Positions 29,938-38,577 are shown, numbered from the stretch's first letter. The stretch is DNA of 64,000 nt from Pseudomonas sp. GOM7 (GCF_026723825.1 NZ_CP113519.1:3224001-3288000), one strand, 5' to 3'. Numbers and translations are program-made. Notes: generated by a model from the letters alone, not told the origin.

Positions 29938-30506
29938 GCGGACAACTCCTCGGTGGCCAACAGCCGGCGCAGTTTCTGCAATGCATAGCGCAAACGGCTC
30001 TTGACCGTCTCCGCCGGCGTGCGGGTCAACTCGGCAATCTCGTTCAGTTCCAGGTCGCCGTGAGCGCGCAGCAGGAACACCTCGCGCTGCTCTTCCGGCA
30101 GGTCAGCCAGCGCAGCCTGCAGCCGCTCACTGTCGCGACTCAGGCCCCACTGCTGCTCCGGGCCGGGTTGCGGGTCGGCCTGGGCGTGCTGGTCCTCATC
30201 GTATTCGTCATGCCCGGTCTGATGTCGGCCCGTCTTGCGCCAGTGATCGATCAGGCGATTACGCGCGATCTGGTACAGCCAGGTCTTGAACAGCACGGCC
30301 TCGCGCTGCTCGCTCTGGCTGCGGATCAGGCTCATCCAGGTGTCCTGAAACACTTCCTCGGCCAGGGCATGATCGCCGCACAGGCCAAGCAGAAAGCGGA
30401 ACAGGCCCAGCCGATGGCGCTGGTACAGCGCATTGAAGGCCGTGGCATCGCCGCGGCGGTAACGCCGCAGCAAAGCGGCGTCGTCATCCGTGAGAGGTGC
30501 GTTCAC
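29934..30506 (-). CDS. ECF-type RNA polymerase sigma factor
   Basis: 190 residues with regions 2 and 4 only. Region 2 has FNALYQRHRLGLFRFLLGLCGD and the core-binding EEVFQDTWMSLI; region 4 has LADLPEEQREVFLLR and AELTRTPAETVKSRLRYALQKLRR. The acidic linker (HDEYDEDQHAQADPQP) is variable in this group. It overlaps both neighbours by 4 bases (vWA upstream, anti-sigma downstream), so all three are translationally coupled. Its target promoter cannot be read from one copy. Confidence 0.9.
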   Translation of the reverse strand: MNAPLTDDDAALLRRYRRGDATAFNALYQRHRLGLFRFLLGLCGDHALAEEVFQDTWMSLIRSQSEQREAVLFKTWLYQIARNRLIDHWRKTGRHQTGHDEYDEDQHAQADPQPGPEQQWGLSRDSERLQAALADLPEEQREVFLLRAHGDLELNEIAELTRTPAETVKSRLRYALQKLRRLLATEELSA

Positions 30507-32203
30507 TGCTGAACTCGTGCGGGGGTGGAGGCGGAAGTGTGCAGGCTCTGGGCGATTTCGGCCAGTTGGATGAACTCGCCGCGCAGGCCGAAGCGATCCT
30601 CGCCCTTGGCCGAGCGCGCCAGCTCAATGCTCTGCGCCAGGCCGAAGTCGCCGATGTAGCGCCCATCCTTGAGTTGCTGGGCGAAGGCAGCGACTGCAGC
30701 GGCGAAGCGCAGATCCTCGCTGGCGGCGTTCATCTGCTTGGCCTCGGCACGCGCGATGGGGCGCTCCAGCAAGCGACTGCTCACCTCTCCCGGCGCCTTG
30801 TAGCGAATCCGCAACCAGGCCAGTTCGCCACTCTTGCTCGCGGTCTGGGCAGTGGCCTTATAGCGCAGCGGCTCCAGCCAACCCTTGCTACCTGTCGGAA
30901 CGATCTCGTACAGCGCAGTGACGGTGTGCCCGGCGCCAATATCACCGGCGTCGACCTTGTCATTGCTGAAATCCTCGCGCTTGAGTGCGCGGTTCTCGTA
31001 GCCCAGCAAGCGGTACTCGCTAACCTCGCTCGGGTTGAATTCCAGTTGCAGTTTCACGTCGCTGGCCACGGTGGCCAGGGTCGAGCCAAGCTGATCCACC
31101 AGCACCTTGCGTGCTTCACGCAGGTTGTCGATATAGGCGTAATTGCCGTTGCCGGCATCGGCCAGTTGCTCCATCAGACGCTCATTGTAGTTGTCCACGC
31201 CAAAACCCAGGGTGGTCAGCGAAATGCCGCTCTTGCGCTTGTCGGCGGCCAGTTGCTTGAGGCTGTCGAAGTCGCTGATGCCCACATTGAAATCACCATC
31301 GGTGGCCAGGAGGATGCGATTGATACCGCCGTCGATCAGGTGCTTGCTCGCCTGCTGATAGGCCAACTGGATACCGGACTCCCCTGCCGTCGAGCCACCG
31401 GCGCTGAGTTGATCGATGGCCGCACGGATCTTCGCCTTGTCGCTACCGGGCGTGGAGTCGAGCACCACCTGGCTGTCACCGGCATAGGTGACCAGCGAGA
31501 CACGATCCTGCGGGCGCAGTTGCTCGACCAGCAGCTTCAGGGTGCCCTGCACCATCGGCAGCCCTTCGCGGCGCTGCATCGAGCCGGACACATCGACCAG
31601 AAACACCAGATTGGCCGGTGGCAGCTCATCGACGCTGCGATCAGAGGCCTTGATGGCGATGCGCAGCAGGCGGGTCTGTGGGTTCCAGGGCGTCACTGCC
31701 AGCTCGCTGCTGACACCGAAAGGCACATCACCCTGCGGCAACGGATAGTCATAAGGGAAGTAGTTGACCAGCTCCTCCAGGCGCACCGCATCCTTAGGAG
31801 GCAGTTGTCCATCGTTGAGAAAGCGCCGCACATTGGCGTAGCTGCCGGTGTCGACGTCGATGCTGAAGGTGGACACCGGCGTCTCGGCGACGGCGTGCAC
31901 CGGGTTGTCGGCATAGGCCTGATACTGCTCCCGCGGCTGGTCACGGTAGCCTGGCGGCAAAGCGTCGGCCATCGGGGCCGGCGCGTAGGCCAGGTTCGCC
32001 ATGCGTTTGTGGCTGGCCTCGGCAGCCATCTCGACTGTTGCAGGTGCTGCCAGGCGCCCAGGTGTCAGCAACGCCGCCGGCTCCGTACTGGACTGGGCCT
32101 CTGGCTCCGGGCCAGAGGCGCTGCAGGCGGCGAGCAGCAACAAGGTGCTCACAGAAAAACCGATGGACAACGGATGAACGAGCAACCGGAAATGAATGGG
32201 CAT
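30503..32203 (-). CDS. von Willebrand factor type A lipoprotein (YfbK family)
   Basis: 566 residues from the ATG at 32203, preceded by AGGAG; the frame is open to a GTG at 32227. A signal with lipobox LLLLAAC places it on the periplasmic side of a membrane. After a linker come the YfbK N-terminal block (PVSTFSIDVDTGSYANVRRFL), a vWA domain with MIDAS motif FLVDVSGSM, and the C-terminal DUF3520-like block. The MIDAS site binds a divalent metal and a partner protein. It is the first gene of the operon with the ECF sigma factor and anti-sigma gene, so it may feed a surface signal into them (inference). Confidence 0.85.
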   Translation of the reverse strand: MPIHFRLLVHPLSIGFSVSTLLLLAACSASGPEPEAQSSTEPAALLTPGRLAAPATVEMAAEASHKRMANLAYAPAPMADALPPGYRDQPREQYQAYADNPVHAVAETPVSTFSIDVDTGSYANVRRFLNDGQLPPKDAVRLEELVNYFPYDYPLPQGDVPFGVSSELAVTPWNPQTRLLRIAIKASDRSVDELPPANLVFLVDVSGSMQRREGLPMVQGTLKLLVEQLRPQDRVSLVTYAGDSQVVLDSTPGSDKAKIRAAIDQLSAGGSTAGESGIQLAYQQASKHLIDGGINRILLATDGDFNVGISDFDSLKQLAADKRKSGISLTTLGFGVDNYNERLMEQLADAGNGNYAYIDNLREARKVLVDQLGSTLATVASDVKLQLEFNPSEVSEYRLLGYENRALKREDFSNDKVDAGDIGAGHTVTALYEIVPTGSKGWLEPLRYKATAQTASKSGELAWLRIRYKAPGEVSSRLLERPIARAEAKQMNAASEDLRFAAAVAAFAQQLKDGRYIGDFGLAQSIELARSAKGEDRFGLRGEFIQLAEIAQSLHTSASTPARVQQ

Positions 32204-32289
32204 GATGCAGCTCCTGAGCAATGGCACGAGACCTTCGCTCAGGTAGACGCAGTTGCTTGATGAATCGGGTTAAAGCTCGAACAGGCTTT

Positions 32290-33735
32290 TCAACCTTCCC
32301 ATGAGCCACCCGCCTCCTGGCACAACTGCGTGGCCAGCATGCCCAGGGTCATCAGCGCCCTTTCCGCCTCGCGATTCCACGGGATGCCGCAATTGAGTCG
32401 CACGCAGTGGTTGAACTGCTCGGTGTTGCTGAAGATCAGCCCCGGCGCGATGGAAATACCCTGCTGCAAGGCGCGCACGTGCAGATCCTTGGTATTGACC
32501 CGCGCTGGCAGGCTGACCCAGAGGATGAAGCCGCCCTTGGGCCGGGTCATCTGCGTGCCGGCCGGAAAATACTGCTGCACGGCCAGTTGGAAGGCGCTGA
32601 GGTTCTTGCGGTACTCCTGGCGGATATGCCGCAGATGGCGGTCATAACCACCGTTCTCCAGGTAAGCCGCTACCGCCATCTGGGTAACGCTGCACGCCGA
32701 ATGGGTGGAAAAGGTCTGCAACCGCTGAATCTCGTCCTGATACTTGCCGGCGACGATCCAGCCGATGCGCACACCGGGCGAAAGCGTCTTAGAGAAGCTC
32801 GAGCAATAGATCACCCGGCTGTCGCGATCATGGGACTTGAGCGCCTTGGTCGGCCCCTGCTCGAACATCAGCTCGCCGTAGATATCGTCCTCGACGATCT
32901 GGAAATCGTAATCGCCGGCTAGGCGCAGCAATTGGCGCTGGCGCTCCTCGGGGATGGTTCCGCCCAGCGGGTTGGACAGCCGCGCAGTCAGCACCAGTGC
33001 CTTGATCGGCCACTGGTTGGCCGCCAGTTGCAGCGCTTCGAGGCTGATGCCAGTGGTGGGGTCGCAGGGAATCTCGATGACCTTGAGGCCGAGCAGGTCA
33101 GCCAGTTGCAGCAGGCCATAGTAGGTCGGCGATTCCACGGCAATCAGATCGCCTGGCTTGGTCAGCACGCGCAGGCTCATCTGCAGTGCATCGACGCAAC
33201 CATGGGTGATCACCACCTCGGACGGGTCGACCACCACCCCCGCATCGCGCATGCGGATCGCCACCTGGCGGCGCAGCGGCTCGAAGCCGGGGCTGAACAT
33301 GTAGCTGAAGGCACGCGGGCTATGAAAGCGGGTGACCTTAGCCAGTTGCTGGTGCAACGCACGCACCGGCAGGTAATCGACATGGGGCACCGCAGCACCC
33401 AGCGGGAACACCCCTTCGCGGCGCGACTCGGTGAGTACCTGATTGATGATGCTGGCGCGGGTGACCAGGCCAGGCCGCTCCACCTTGGCGATATCCGGGG
33501 TCGGCGCGGTCAGCGCGGGCGTCTGATGCACGTAGAAGCCCGATTGCGGCCGTGCACGGATCAGGCCCTGGTCTTCCAGATTGGCGTAGGCCTGTAGCAC
33601 CGTGGCGTGGCTGACGTTGAGTTGCGCGCTCATCTTGCGCACCGAGGGCACACGTTCCCCCGGCTGGTAGACGCCGCGACGGATATCGTCGGCCAACTGC
33701 TGGGCGATACGTTGATAGAGCAACAGATTGGTCAC
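32290..33735 (-). CDS. MocR-type regulator (GntR DNA-binding domain fused to aminotransferase)
   Basis: 481 residues. The N-terminal GntR winged helix (residues about 1-75) contains GERVPSVRKMSAQLNVSHATVLQAYANLEDQG. The rest is an aminotransferase fold type I with VESPTYYGLLQ, the domain-linking VEDDIYGELMF, and the PLP lysine in YCSSFSKTLSPGVRIGWI. Such proteins are transcription factors that use a PLP-bound amino acid or vitamer as signal. The effector and target are unknown. It is the gene upstream of the vWA operon on the same strand, separated by 86 bases. A long inverted-repeat element lies upstream of it. Confidence 0.88.
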   Translation of the reverse strand: MTNLLLYQRIAQQLADDIRRGVYQPGERVPSVRKMSAQLNVSHATVLQAYANLEDQGLIRARPQSGFYVHQTPALTAPTPDIAKVERPGLVTRASIINQVLTESRREGVFPLGAAVPHVDYLPVRALHQQLAKVTRFHSPRAFSYMFSPGFEPLRRQVAIRMRDAGVVVDPSEVVITHGCVDALQMSLRVLTKPGDLIAVESPTYYGLLQLADLLGLKVIEIPCDPTTGISLEALQLAANQWPIKALVLTARLSNPLGGTIPEERQRQLLRLAGDYDFQIVEDDIYGELMFEQGPTKALKSHDRDSRVIYCSSFSKTLSPGVRIGWIVAGKYQDEIQRLQTFSTHSACSVTQMAVAAYLENGGYDRHLRHIRQEYRKNLSAFQLAVQQYFPAGTQMTRPKGGFILWVSLPARVNTKDLHVRALQQGISIAPGLIFSNTEQFNHCVRLNCGIPWNREAERALMTLGMLATQLCQEAGGSWEG

Positions 33736-33849
33736 GGCGAGCTCCTCCTGGCTACTGAACCATAACAGTAGCTGATAAGCGCAGAATTGTACCGGGACAG
33801 TTCAACATTGTTTTACTCGTACAACCAGGCCTCATGAAAAAGGTTGTTC

Positions 33850-34513
33850 GCGCTTTAGGGGGATGCTTGCTTGACACTGGACTGGCAAGTTTGTGTGTGG
33901 TCTTGTTGGTTGTTCGGGTGCTTGTTCCGGCTTGCCGCGTTTTTGTTGATGTTTTTGGTTTCGCCCTCCCGGGCGAGTCACTTTTGTAGGGCAAGCCCAC
34001 CAAAACCCTCCGCCCGGTCATCCGGCCCTGGCTGCGCCAGGGTTCGCTCACTCCATCGTCGCTCCAGAGGCCCGCCTTAGGGCTGACCGGGAAGCCGGCA
34101 AGCAATCCAGGCGAATGAAACTATTGGTTTAATTCGACAACCACGTCGTGATTCCACTGCTACCAGAACACGCCGAGCAGACCTTGGAATGCCGGTTCGT
34201 TCAGGCGCGCGAATGTCCCCCTTCAGGAGGGTGAGTGGAATCGTTGTGTAGAGGGTTGAGCGGCATGGATGCCGCGAGAGCCGCGACTGGCCAGGGATGG
34301 CCCTTCGCGGCGGGCCCTCGGAGCAATGATGGAACGAACGAACCCCGGCGCAGCCGGGGCCGGATGGCGGGGGTGCGTTTCTTTTGCTTACTTTTCTTTG
34401 CGCATTTCAAAGAAAAGTGAGTCGCCCGAGGGGGCGAAACAAGGAGTTTCTGAATACACCGAAGCGGCGTCCAGAACACATACCGCACACAAACTTGCCA
34501 GTCCGGCGTCAAG
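33850..34513. repeat. Long inverted-repeat element, copy 1
   Basis: The ends 33870-33901 and 34482-34513 are inverted repeats (29 of 32 match), beginning CTTGACACTGGACTGGCAAG and CTTGACGCCGGACTGGCAAG. Inside, the left arm (GTTTCGCCCTCCCGGGCGAG near 33958, then CATCCGGCCCTGGCTGCGCC near 34019) pairs with the right arm to about 34300. A local 11-bp hairpin sits at 34390-34418. The centre (GCGAATGAAACTATTGGTTT near 34111) is shared with copy 2. Copy 1 lacks the inner part of the left arm present in copy 2. No transposase or coding potential is seen. Confidence 0.8.
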
Positions 34514-34545
34514 ACTGACTTTCCTGAGACTCCACGAAGAACCAT

Positions 34546-34584
34546 GAAAAACGCCGCGTCCCATACGGGGCGCGGCGTTGTTCG
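34546..34584 (-). terminator. Terminator of the OmpA-family gene
   Basis: AACGCCGCG (34550-34558) pairs with CGCGGCGTT (34571-34579), with an inner CCC/GGG pair over ATAC. On the minus strand TTTT follows. It lies 22 bases past the OmpA stop and is a strong rho-independent terminator. Confidence 0.8.
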
Positions 34585-34600
34585 GAGCCTACACAAAGGC

Positions 34601-35401
34601 CTAGCGTTCGCTACCCAGTTGCCCGCGCTCATCGGAGAAGACGATCTCCACCCGGCGGTTCTGCGCCCGCCCGCGTGCCGAGGCGTTTTCCGCCACCGGG
34701 AAGTCGACGCCATAGCCCACCACCTGGATGCGCTTGGCGTCTATACCCAGGTCGATCAGCAGATCAGCCACCGTCTGCGCCCGGGCCCGTGACAGCTCCA
34801 GGTTCTCCTCGACGCTGCCAGTGTTGTCGGTATAGCCCTCGATGCGCACACGGCGCTGCGGGTTGATCTGCAGGAACTGCACGAGCTTGAGCAAGGTGCG
34901 ATTGGCCGCTGGCTGCAGCTCGGCACGCCCGGCGTCGAAGAGCATGTCACCCAGGGTCATCACCAGGCCACGATCCGTCTCGCTGGCGGCGAGGCTGACC
35001 ATCTGCTCCTCGAGCCAGCCATTGTGCTGCTGCACGCTGAGCAACTTGGCCTCGCGCAGAGTCAGTTGCAGGCGCTGCAACTCCAGCTCCAGCTTGGCCA
35101 CGCGCTCCTGGTTCAAGCGGGTTTCGCTGTGCTGGCGGGCGATGGCAGCATAGCGTTCGCTGAGGTAGGCATAGTGGGCCACGTCCGCCCCACTGCCCCA
35201 GTAACTGGACAGGCGCTCGGCGCGAGCCAGGGATTCACCGGCGCGGATCACGTCCTTGGGGGCGGCACGCAGCACGTCCGGGTCTTCCTTGACCGACTGG
35301 AAGCTGGCGCGGGCGGCGTCGAGGGCCTCTTCGTTCGACGGCGATAGCGCACAGCCCGTGAGCGAAACGAGCAGCACTGCGAGCATCGGCAAGCCTTTCA
35401 T
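34601..35401 (-). CDS. OmpA-family lipoprotein with N-terminal DUF4398-like helical region
   Basis: 266 residues from the ATG at 35401, which overlaps the stop of the upstream DUF4398 gene (TGATG). MKGLPMLAVLLVSLTGC is a lipoprotein signal. Residues about 20-130 are helical, with a coiled-coil segment (KLELELQRLQLTLREAKLL). The C-terminal OmpA domain has LFDAGRAELQP and VRIEGYTDNTGSVEENLELSRARAQTVADLL, which binds peptidoglycan. It probably anchors the outer membrane to the cell wall. It is the last gene of a leftward SBP/DUF4398/OmpA operon. Confidence 0.87.
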   Translation of the reverse strand: MKGLPMLAVLLVSLTGCALSPSNEEALDAARASFQSVKEDPDVLRAAPKDVIRAGESLARAERLSSYWGSGADVAHYAYLSERYAAIARQHSETRLNQERVAKLELELQRLQLTLREAKLLSVQQHNGWLEEQMVSLAASETDRGLVMTLGDMLFDAGRAELQPAANRTLLKLVQFLQINPQRRVRIEGYTDNTGSVEENLELSRARAQTVADLLIDLGIDAKRIQVVGYGVDFPVAENASARGRAQNRRVEIVFSDERGQLGSER

Positions 35402-35754
35402 CACATCGCCCCCAGTTGCTGGCGCAGTCGAGCAATACGGCGATTGAGCTCGGTCAGTTGCTCGCGGCTCCTGACGTTGAGGTGCTCGGCTTCGGCCAGG
35501 CGCGCATCCAGCTCGGCCTGCTCGGCCAGCAGGCGTGCCTCCTTGTTGTCCTCGTCCGCAGCAGCGATCCGAGCGCGCGCGTACTTGTCCTCGGCCTGGG
35601 CCAGCAACGGCGCCTGCTCGGCGCCAACAGCCAGCGCCTGCACCTGGCTCAGGGCCTGTTCGGTCAGGCGCAACTGCTCGGTCGGTGCCGGATCACTGGC
35701 ACAGCCAGCGAGCGCCAGGGGTAGTATGAGTCTGCAAAGGTATCGATCGATCAC
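35401..35754 (-). CDS. DUF4398 domain lipoprotein
   Basis: 117 residues with a GTG start at 35754, supported by AGGAC eight bases upstream. The signal ends in LALAGC, so it is a lipoprotein. The mature part is one long helical hairpin (EQLRLTEQALSQVQALAVGAE and ARLLAEQAELDARLAEAEHL). DUF4398 proteins are often encoded directly before an OmpA-like partner, as here, and probably act with it at the envelope. The function is not established. Confidence 0.8.
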   Translation of the reverse strand: MIDRYLCRLILPLALAGCASDPAPTEQLRLTEQALSQVQALAVGAEQAPLLAQAEDKYARARIAAADEDNKEARLLAEQAELDARLAEAEHLNVRSREQLTELNRRIARLRQQLGAM

Positions 35755-35763
35755 GAAAACGTC

Positions 35764-36597
35764 CTACTGATTGGCATCGCCAACGGGGTCGGGTTGCATC
35801 TGCTGCGCTTGCCACAACGCCAGATTGCGCTGCAGGAACTGCTCGGGCACGCCTGCGGCAACCATTTCTGTCATCTTGCGCGCAAGCTGTCCGCGCAGCC
35901 AGGGCTCGTTACAGGCCGAATTGTGCGACAGCGCGAGGTACAAACCCTCGCTGGAAATCGGCGGTTCCAGTACCTCGAGGTCGCTGTCCACACCCAGGGT
36001 TTCCGCCAGCGCCAGGCCGGGGTAATGCTCAGAAAGCACATAGTCGGTACGCCCGAGCAAGAGCTTCTGGAACGCCTGGGTGAGACTGGCGACACCTTCC
36101 AGGGTCAGGTTCTGCTTGGCGAAAGCATCGAACTGCTGGCCGAAGCTGTTGCCCACCAGGGTGTCACCCTTGTGCCCTTGCAGATCGACCCAACTGCCAT
36201 ACGGGAAACCTTCACCCTTGCGCACCCAGACCACGCTTGGCGTGATGAAGAACGCGGGGTGTACATAATCCATGCTCTCTAGCCGTGGCAGGGTGATGAA
36301 GGCGCCGACCAGCAGGTCGACACGCCCGCTGCGCACCTCTTCCTGCGCCTGCGACCAGGGGCCAGTGTGGATCATCTCGATGGTCACGCCCAGCTCCTTG
36401 CCCAGTTGCTTGAGCAGGTCGGCATTGGCCCCGATCAGCTGCTTGGGGTTCTGCGGATCACGCCACAGATAAGGCGGGTACTCGGGATTCCCCGTGGCCA
36501 CCAGACGCTCGCACTTGCCAGCCGCGAGCAATGAGCCCGGCAAGATCAGCAGGCCCAGCCACAACAGCAGAGACTTCGATGCAAAGCACTTGAGCAT
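35764..36597 (-). CDS. Periplasmic solute-binding protein, family 3 (amino-acid type)
   Basis: 277 residues with signal peptide MLKCFASKSLLLWLGLLILPGSLLAA. The type II periplasmic binding fold shows YPPYLWRDPQNPKQLIGANADLLKQL, GRVDLLVGAFITLPRLE and the hinge segments typical of SBP_bac_3. No ABC permease or ATPase is adjacent, so it may serve a sensor or an unlinked transporter. It ends 9 bases before the DUF4398 gene on the same strand, suggesting a shared transcript. The ligand is unknown. Confidence 0.8.
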   Translation of the reverse strand: MLKCFASKSLLLWLGLLILPGSLLAAGKCERLVATGNPEYPPYLWRDPQNPKQLIGANADLLKQLGKELGVTIEMIHTGPWSQAQEEVRSGRVDLLVGAFITLPRLESMDYVHPAFFITPSVVWVRKGEGFPYGSWVDLQGHKGDTLVGNSFGQQFDAFAKQNLTLEGVASLTQAFQKLLLGRTDYVLSEHYPGLALAETLGVDSDLEVLEPPISSEGLYLALSHNSACNEPWLRGQLARKMTEMVAAGVPEQFLQRNLALWQAQQMQPDPVGDANQ

Positions 36598-36712
36598 TGG
36601 CTACTCTCGGTTCAGATGAGAATCGACGGCGAAAGCCTGCCGACGACTCGATGAAATGGGACTTCATGCTAGTTTAACCAAGCCGCCACGATAATCCCTG
36701 ATAAGGATGGTC

Positions 36713-37639
36713 ATGAAAAAATGCCTGCTTGGCCTCGTACTGCTTCTCGCCCTTGCCGCAACGACGCTCTACCTCTTCCCCGCAACTCAACTGGCCAGCC
36801 TGCGTCTGATCGAACAGTACCGCGCCGGCATGAGCCACGAGCGAACGCGCGTCGGCGATCTTAACATTCATTATTACCAGGGCGGGCCAGCAGAGGGCGA
36901 AGTGGTGGTGCTGATCCATGGCTTCGCCGCCGACAAGGACAACTGGCTGCGTTTCTCCCGTTACCTGACGGATCGCTATCGGGTCATCGCACTCGACCTG
37001 CCCGGCTTCGGCGAAAGCGACCGCCCGGCCGGCAGTTACGATGTCGGCACTCAGGCCGAACGCCTGGCCAACATCCTCGACGCCCTGGGCCTGCAGCATG
37101 TCCACCTGCTGGGCAACTCCATGGGCGGCCACATCGCCGCGCTGTATGCGGCGCGTTACCCTGAGCATGTGCGCTCCCTGGCATTGTTCGATAACGCTGG
37201 CGTCACCGCCCCGCACCTGAGCGAGCTTTACCAGCGCCTGCTGCAAGGCCAGCCCAACCCATTGATCGTTCATCAGCCAAAGGACTTCCAGGCCCTGTTG
37301 GACTTCGTCTTCGTCGAGCCTCCCTACCTGCCCGAGTCGCTCGAGCATTACCTGGCCGAACGCGCCATGGCCAACGCGGCGTATTACGAGCAGGTCTTCG
37401 CGCAACTGGTGGAGCGCTACGTTCCGCTGGAGCCACAACTGGCGAAGATCAGCGCGCCAACCCTGCTGCTCTGGGGCCGGCAAGATCGGGTGCTGGACGT
37501 GTCCAGTATCGAGGTGATGCAGCCGCTGCTGCAGAAGCCGAGCGTGGCTATCATGGAGGGTGTCGGTCACGTGCCCATGCTCGAACGCCCCGAGCAGAGC
37601 GCCCTGCTCTATCGGCAGTTTCTACAAGGTGTGCAGTGA
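36713..37639 (+). CDS. plaF: Membrane-anchored alpha/beta hydrolase, PlaF-like phospholipase
   Basis: 308 residues from the ATG at 36713, preceded by AAGGA; another ATG lies at 36707. The N-terminal helix MKKCLLGLVLLLALAATTLYLF anchors it in the inner membrane. The triad is Ser136 (GNSMGG), Asp258 (RQDRVLD) and His286 (GVGHVPM); Asp and His numbers equal those I recall for P. aeruginosa PlaF, a phospholipase A that remodels membrane lipids. Its position beside etfA also matches P. aeruginosa. It is followed by copy 2 of the long inverted-repeat element. Confidence 0.75.
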   Translation: MKKCLLGLVLLLALAATTLYLFPATQLASLRLIEQYRAGMSHERTRVGDLNIHYYQGGPAEGEVVVLIHGFAADKDNWLRFSRYLTDRYRVIALDLPGFGESDRPAGSYDVGTQAERLANILDALGLQHVHLLGNSMGGHIAALYAARYPEHVRSLALFDNAGVTAPHLSELYQRLLQGQPNPLIVHQPKDFQALLDFVFVEPPYLPESLEHYLAERAMANAAYYEQVFAQLVERYVPLEPQLAKISAPTLLLWGRQDRVLDVSSIEVMQPLLQKPSVAIMEGVGHVPMLERPEQSALLYRQFLQGVQ

Positions 37640-37668
37640 GTGCAGCCAGTACCTGGAAGAGGGTTCTG

Positions 37669-38504
37669 CGCATTCTATGGGGTGATGGTTGCTTGATACC
37701 GGACTGGCAATTCGGTGTTGGTTTTTTCTGGTGTCTGTTCCGAATTGCCGCGTTTTTGCTGATGTTTCTGGTTTCGCCCTCCCGGGCGAGTCACTTTGCG
37801 GGCAAAGTAACCAAAACCTCCGCCCTTTCATCCGGCCCTGGCTGCGCCAGGGTTCGCTCATTCCATCGCCGCTCCAGAGGCCCGCCGCGGTGGGCCATCC
37901 ATGGCCCATCGCGGCTTTCGCGGCATCCATGCCGCTCAACCTCTTCCACGACGATTCCGTTCGCCCTCCTGGGCGGGCTCTGCACGCGCCTGAACCTGCG
38001 GTAACCCAGAATTAGCGTGGAGTGCTTGAACATGGGTCAGCCCTAGGGCTTACCAGAATGCCGGCTGCAAGCCGGCAAGCTATCCAGGCGAATGAAACTG
38101 CGCGAATGAAACTATTGGTTGAATTCGACAGCCAAATCGCGGCTCCACAGCGACCAGAACACGCCGGGTATGCCCGGAACCGATGTACGTTCAGGCGCGC
38201 TAACTCCCCCTTCAGGAGGCCGAACGTAGGCATTGCGCAGGGGGCGAGTGGCATGGATGCCACGAGAGGCGTAATGGGCCAGGGATGGCCCATGTACGCT
38301 GACCCCGGAGCGATGCCGGAGTGAGGGGAGTCGAGCGCAGCGAGACCCGGATGGCGGGGGTGCGTTTCTTTTGCTTACTTTTCTTTGCGCATTTCAAAGA
38401 AAAGTGAGTCGCCCGAGGGGGCGAAACAAGGAGTTTCTGAACACACCGAAGCGGCGTTTAGAACACCAGCAATCCAACACACAAACTTGCCAGTCCGGTA
38501 TCAA
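37669..38504. repeat. Long inverted-repeat element, copy 2 (fuller copy)
   Basis: The ends TTGATACCGGACTGGCAA (37693-37710) and its exact complement (38487-38504) are perfect 18-bp inverted repeats. Arms of about 300 bases are imperfectly complementary, including GGCATCCATGCCGCTCAAC near 37922 against GAGTGGCATGGATGCC near 38246. The central GCGAATGAAACTATTGGTT is conserved with copy 1. Bases 38347-38441 are identical to 34360-34454 (95 of 95). The element is non-coding. Confidence 0.8.
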
Positions 38505-38525
38505 CCGAAAATCCACAAAAAACCA

Positions 38526-38554
38526 AAAAGAAAACCCGCTCATGGGAGCGGGTT
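38526..38554 (-). terminator. Terminator of etfBA
   Basis: AACCCGCT (38533-38540) pairs with AGCGGGTT (38547-38554) over a 6-base loop. On the minus strand it is followed by TTCTTTTTGGTTTTTTG. It is a clear rho-independent terminator 23 bases past the etfA stop. Confidence 0.85.
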
Positions 38555-38577
38555 TCTCTCGTAGCAGGAAAGCCAGC

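Larger units (their letters stand above)
33736..34600. other. Intergenic region, 865 bases, filled by a long inverted-repeat element
   Basis: No gene is supported. From 33850 to 34513 it consists of copy 1 of a repeated structured element, and 34546-34579 is the terminator of the leftward OmpA gene. The MocR promoter should lie within about 33740-33850. Open frames here are products of the repeat, recur in copy 2 and lack coding character. Confidence 0.75.
37640..38577. other. Intergenic region, 938 bases, filled by a long inverted-repeat element
   Basis: This lies between the convergent plaF and etfA genes. No gene is supported. It holds copy 2 of the repeat element (37669-38504) and the etfA terminator (38533-38554). 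No separate terminator for plaF is recognised, so the hairpin element itself may end that transcript. Confidence 0.75.

Noticed and set aside
34159..34713. Open frames across the long inverted-repeat element that give similar peptides in both copies
   Set aside because: The similarity comes from the DNA repeat. Frames are open on both strands and differ in length, and no ribosome site or coding bias supports them. Such frames are probably mis-annotated as hypothetical proteins in some genomes.
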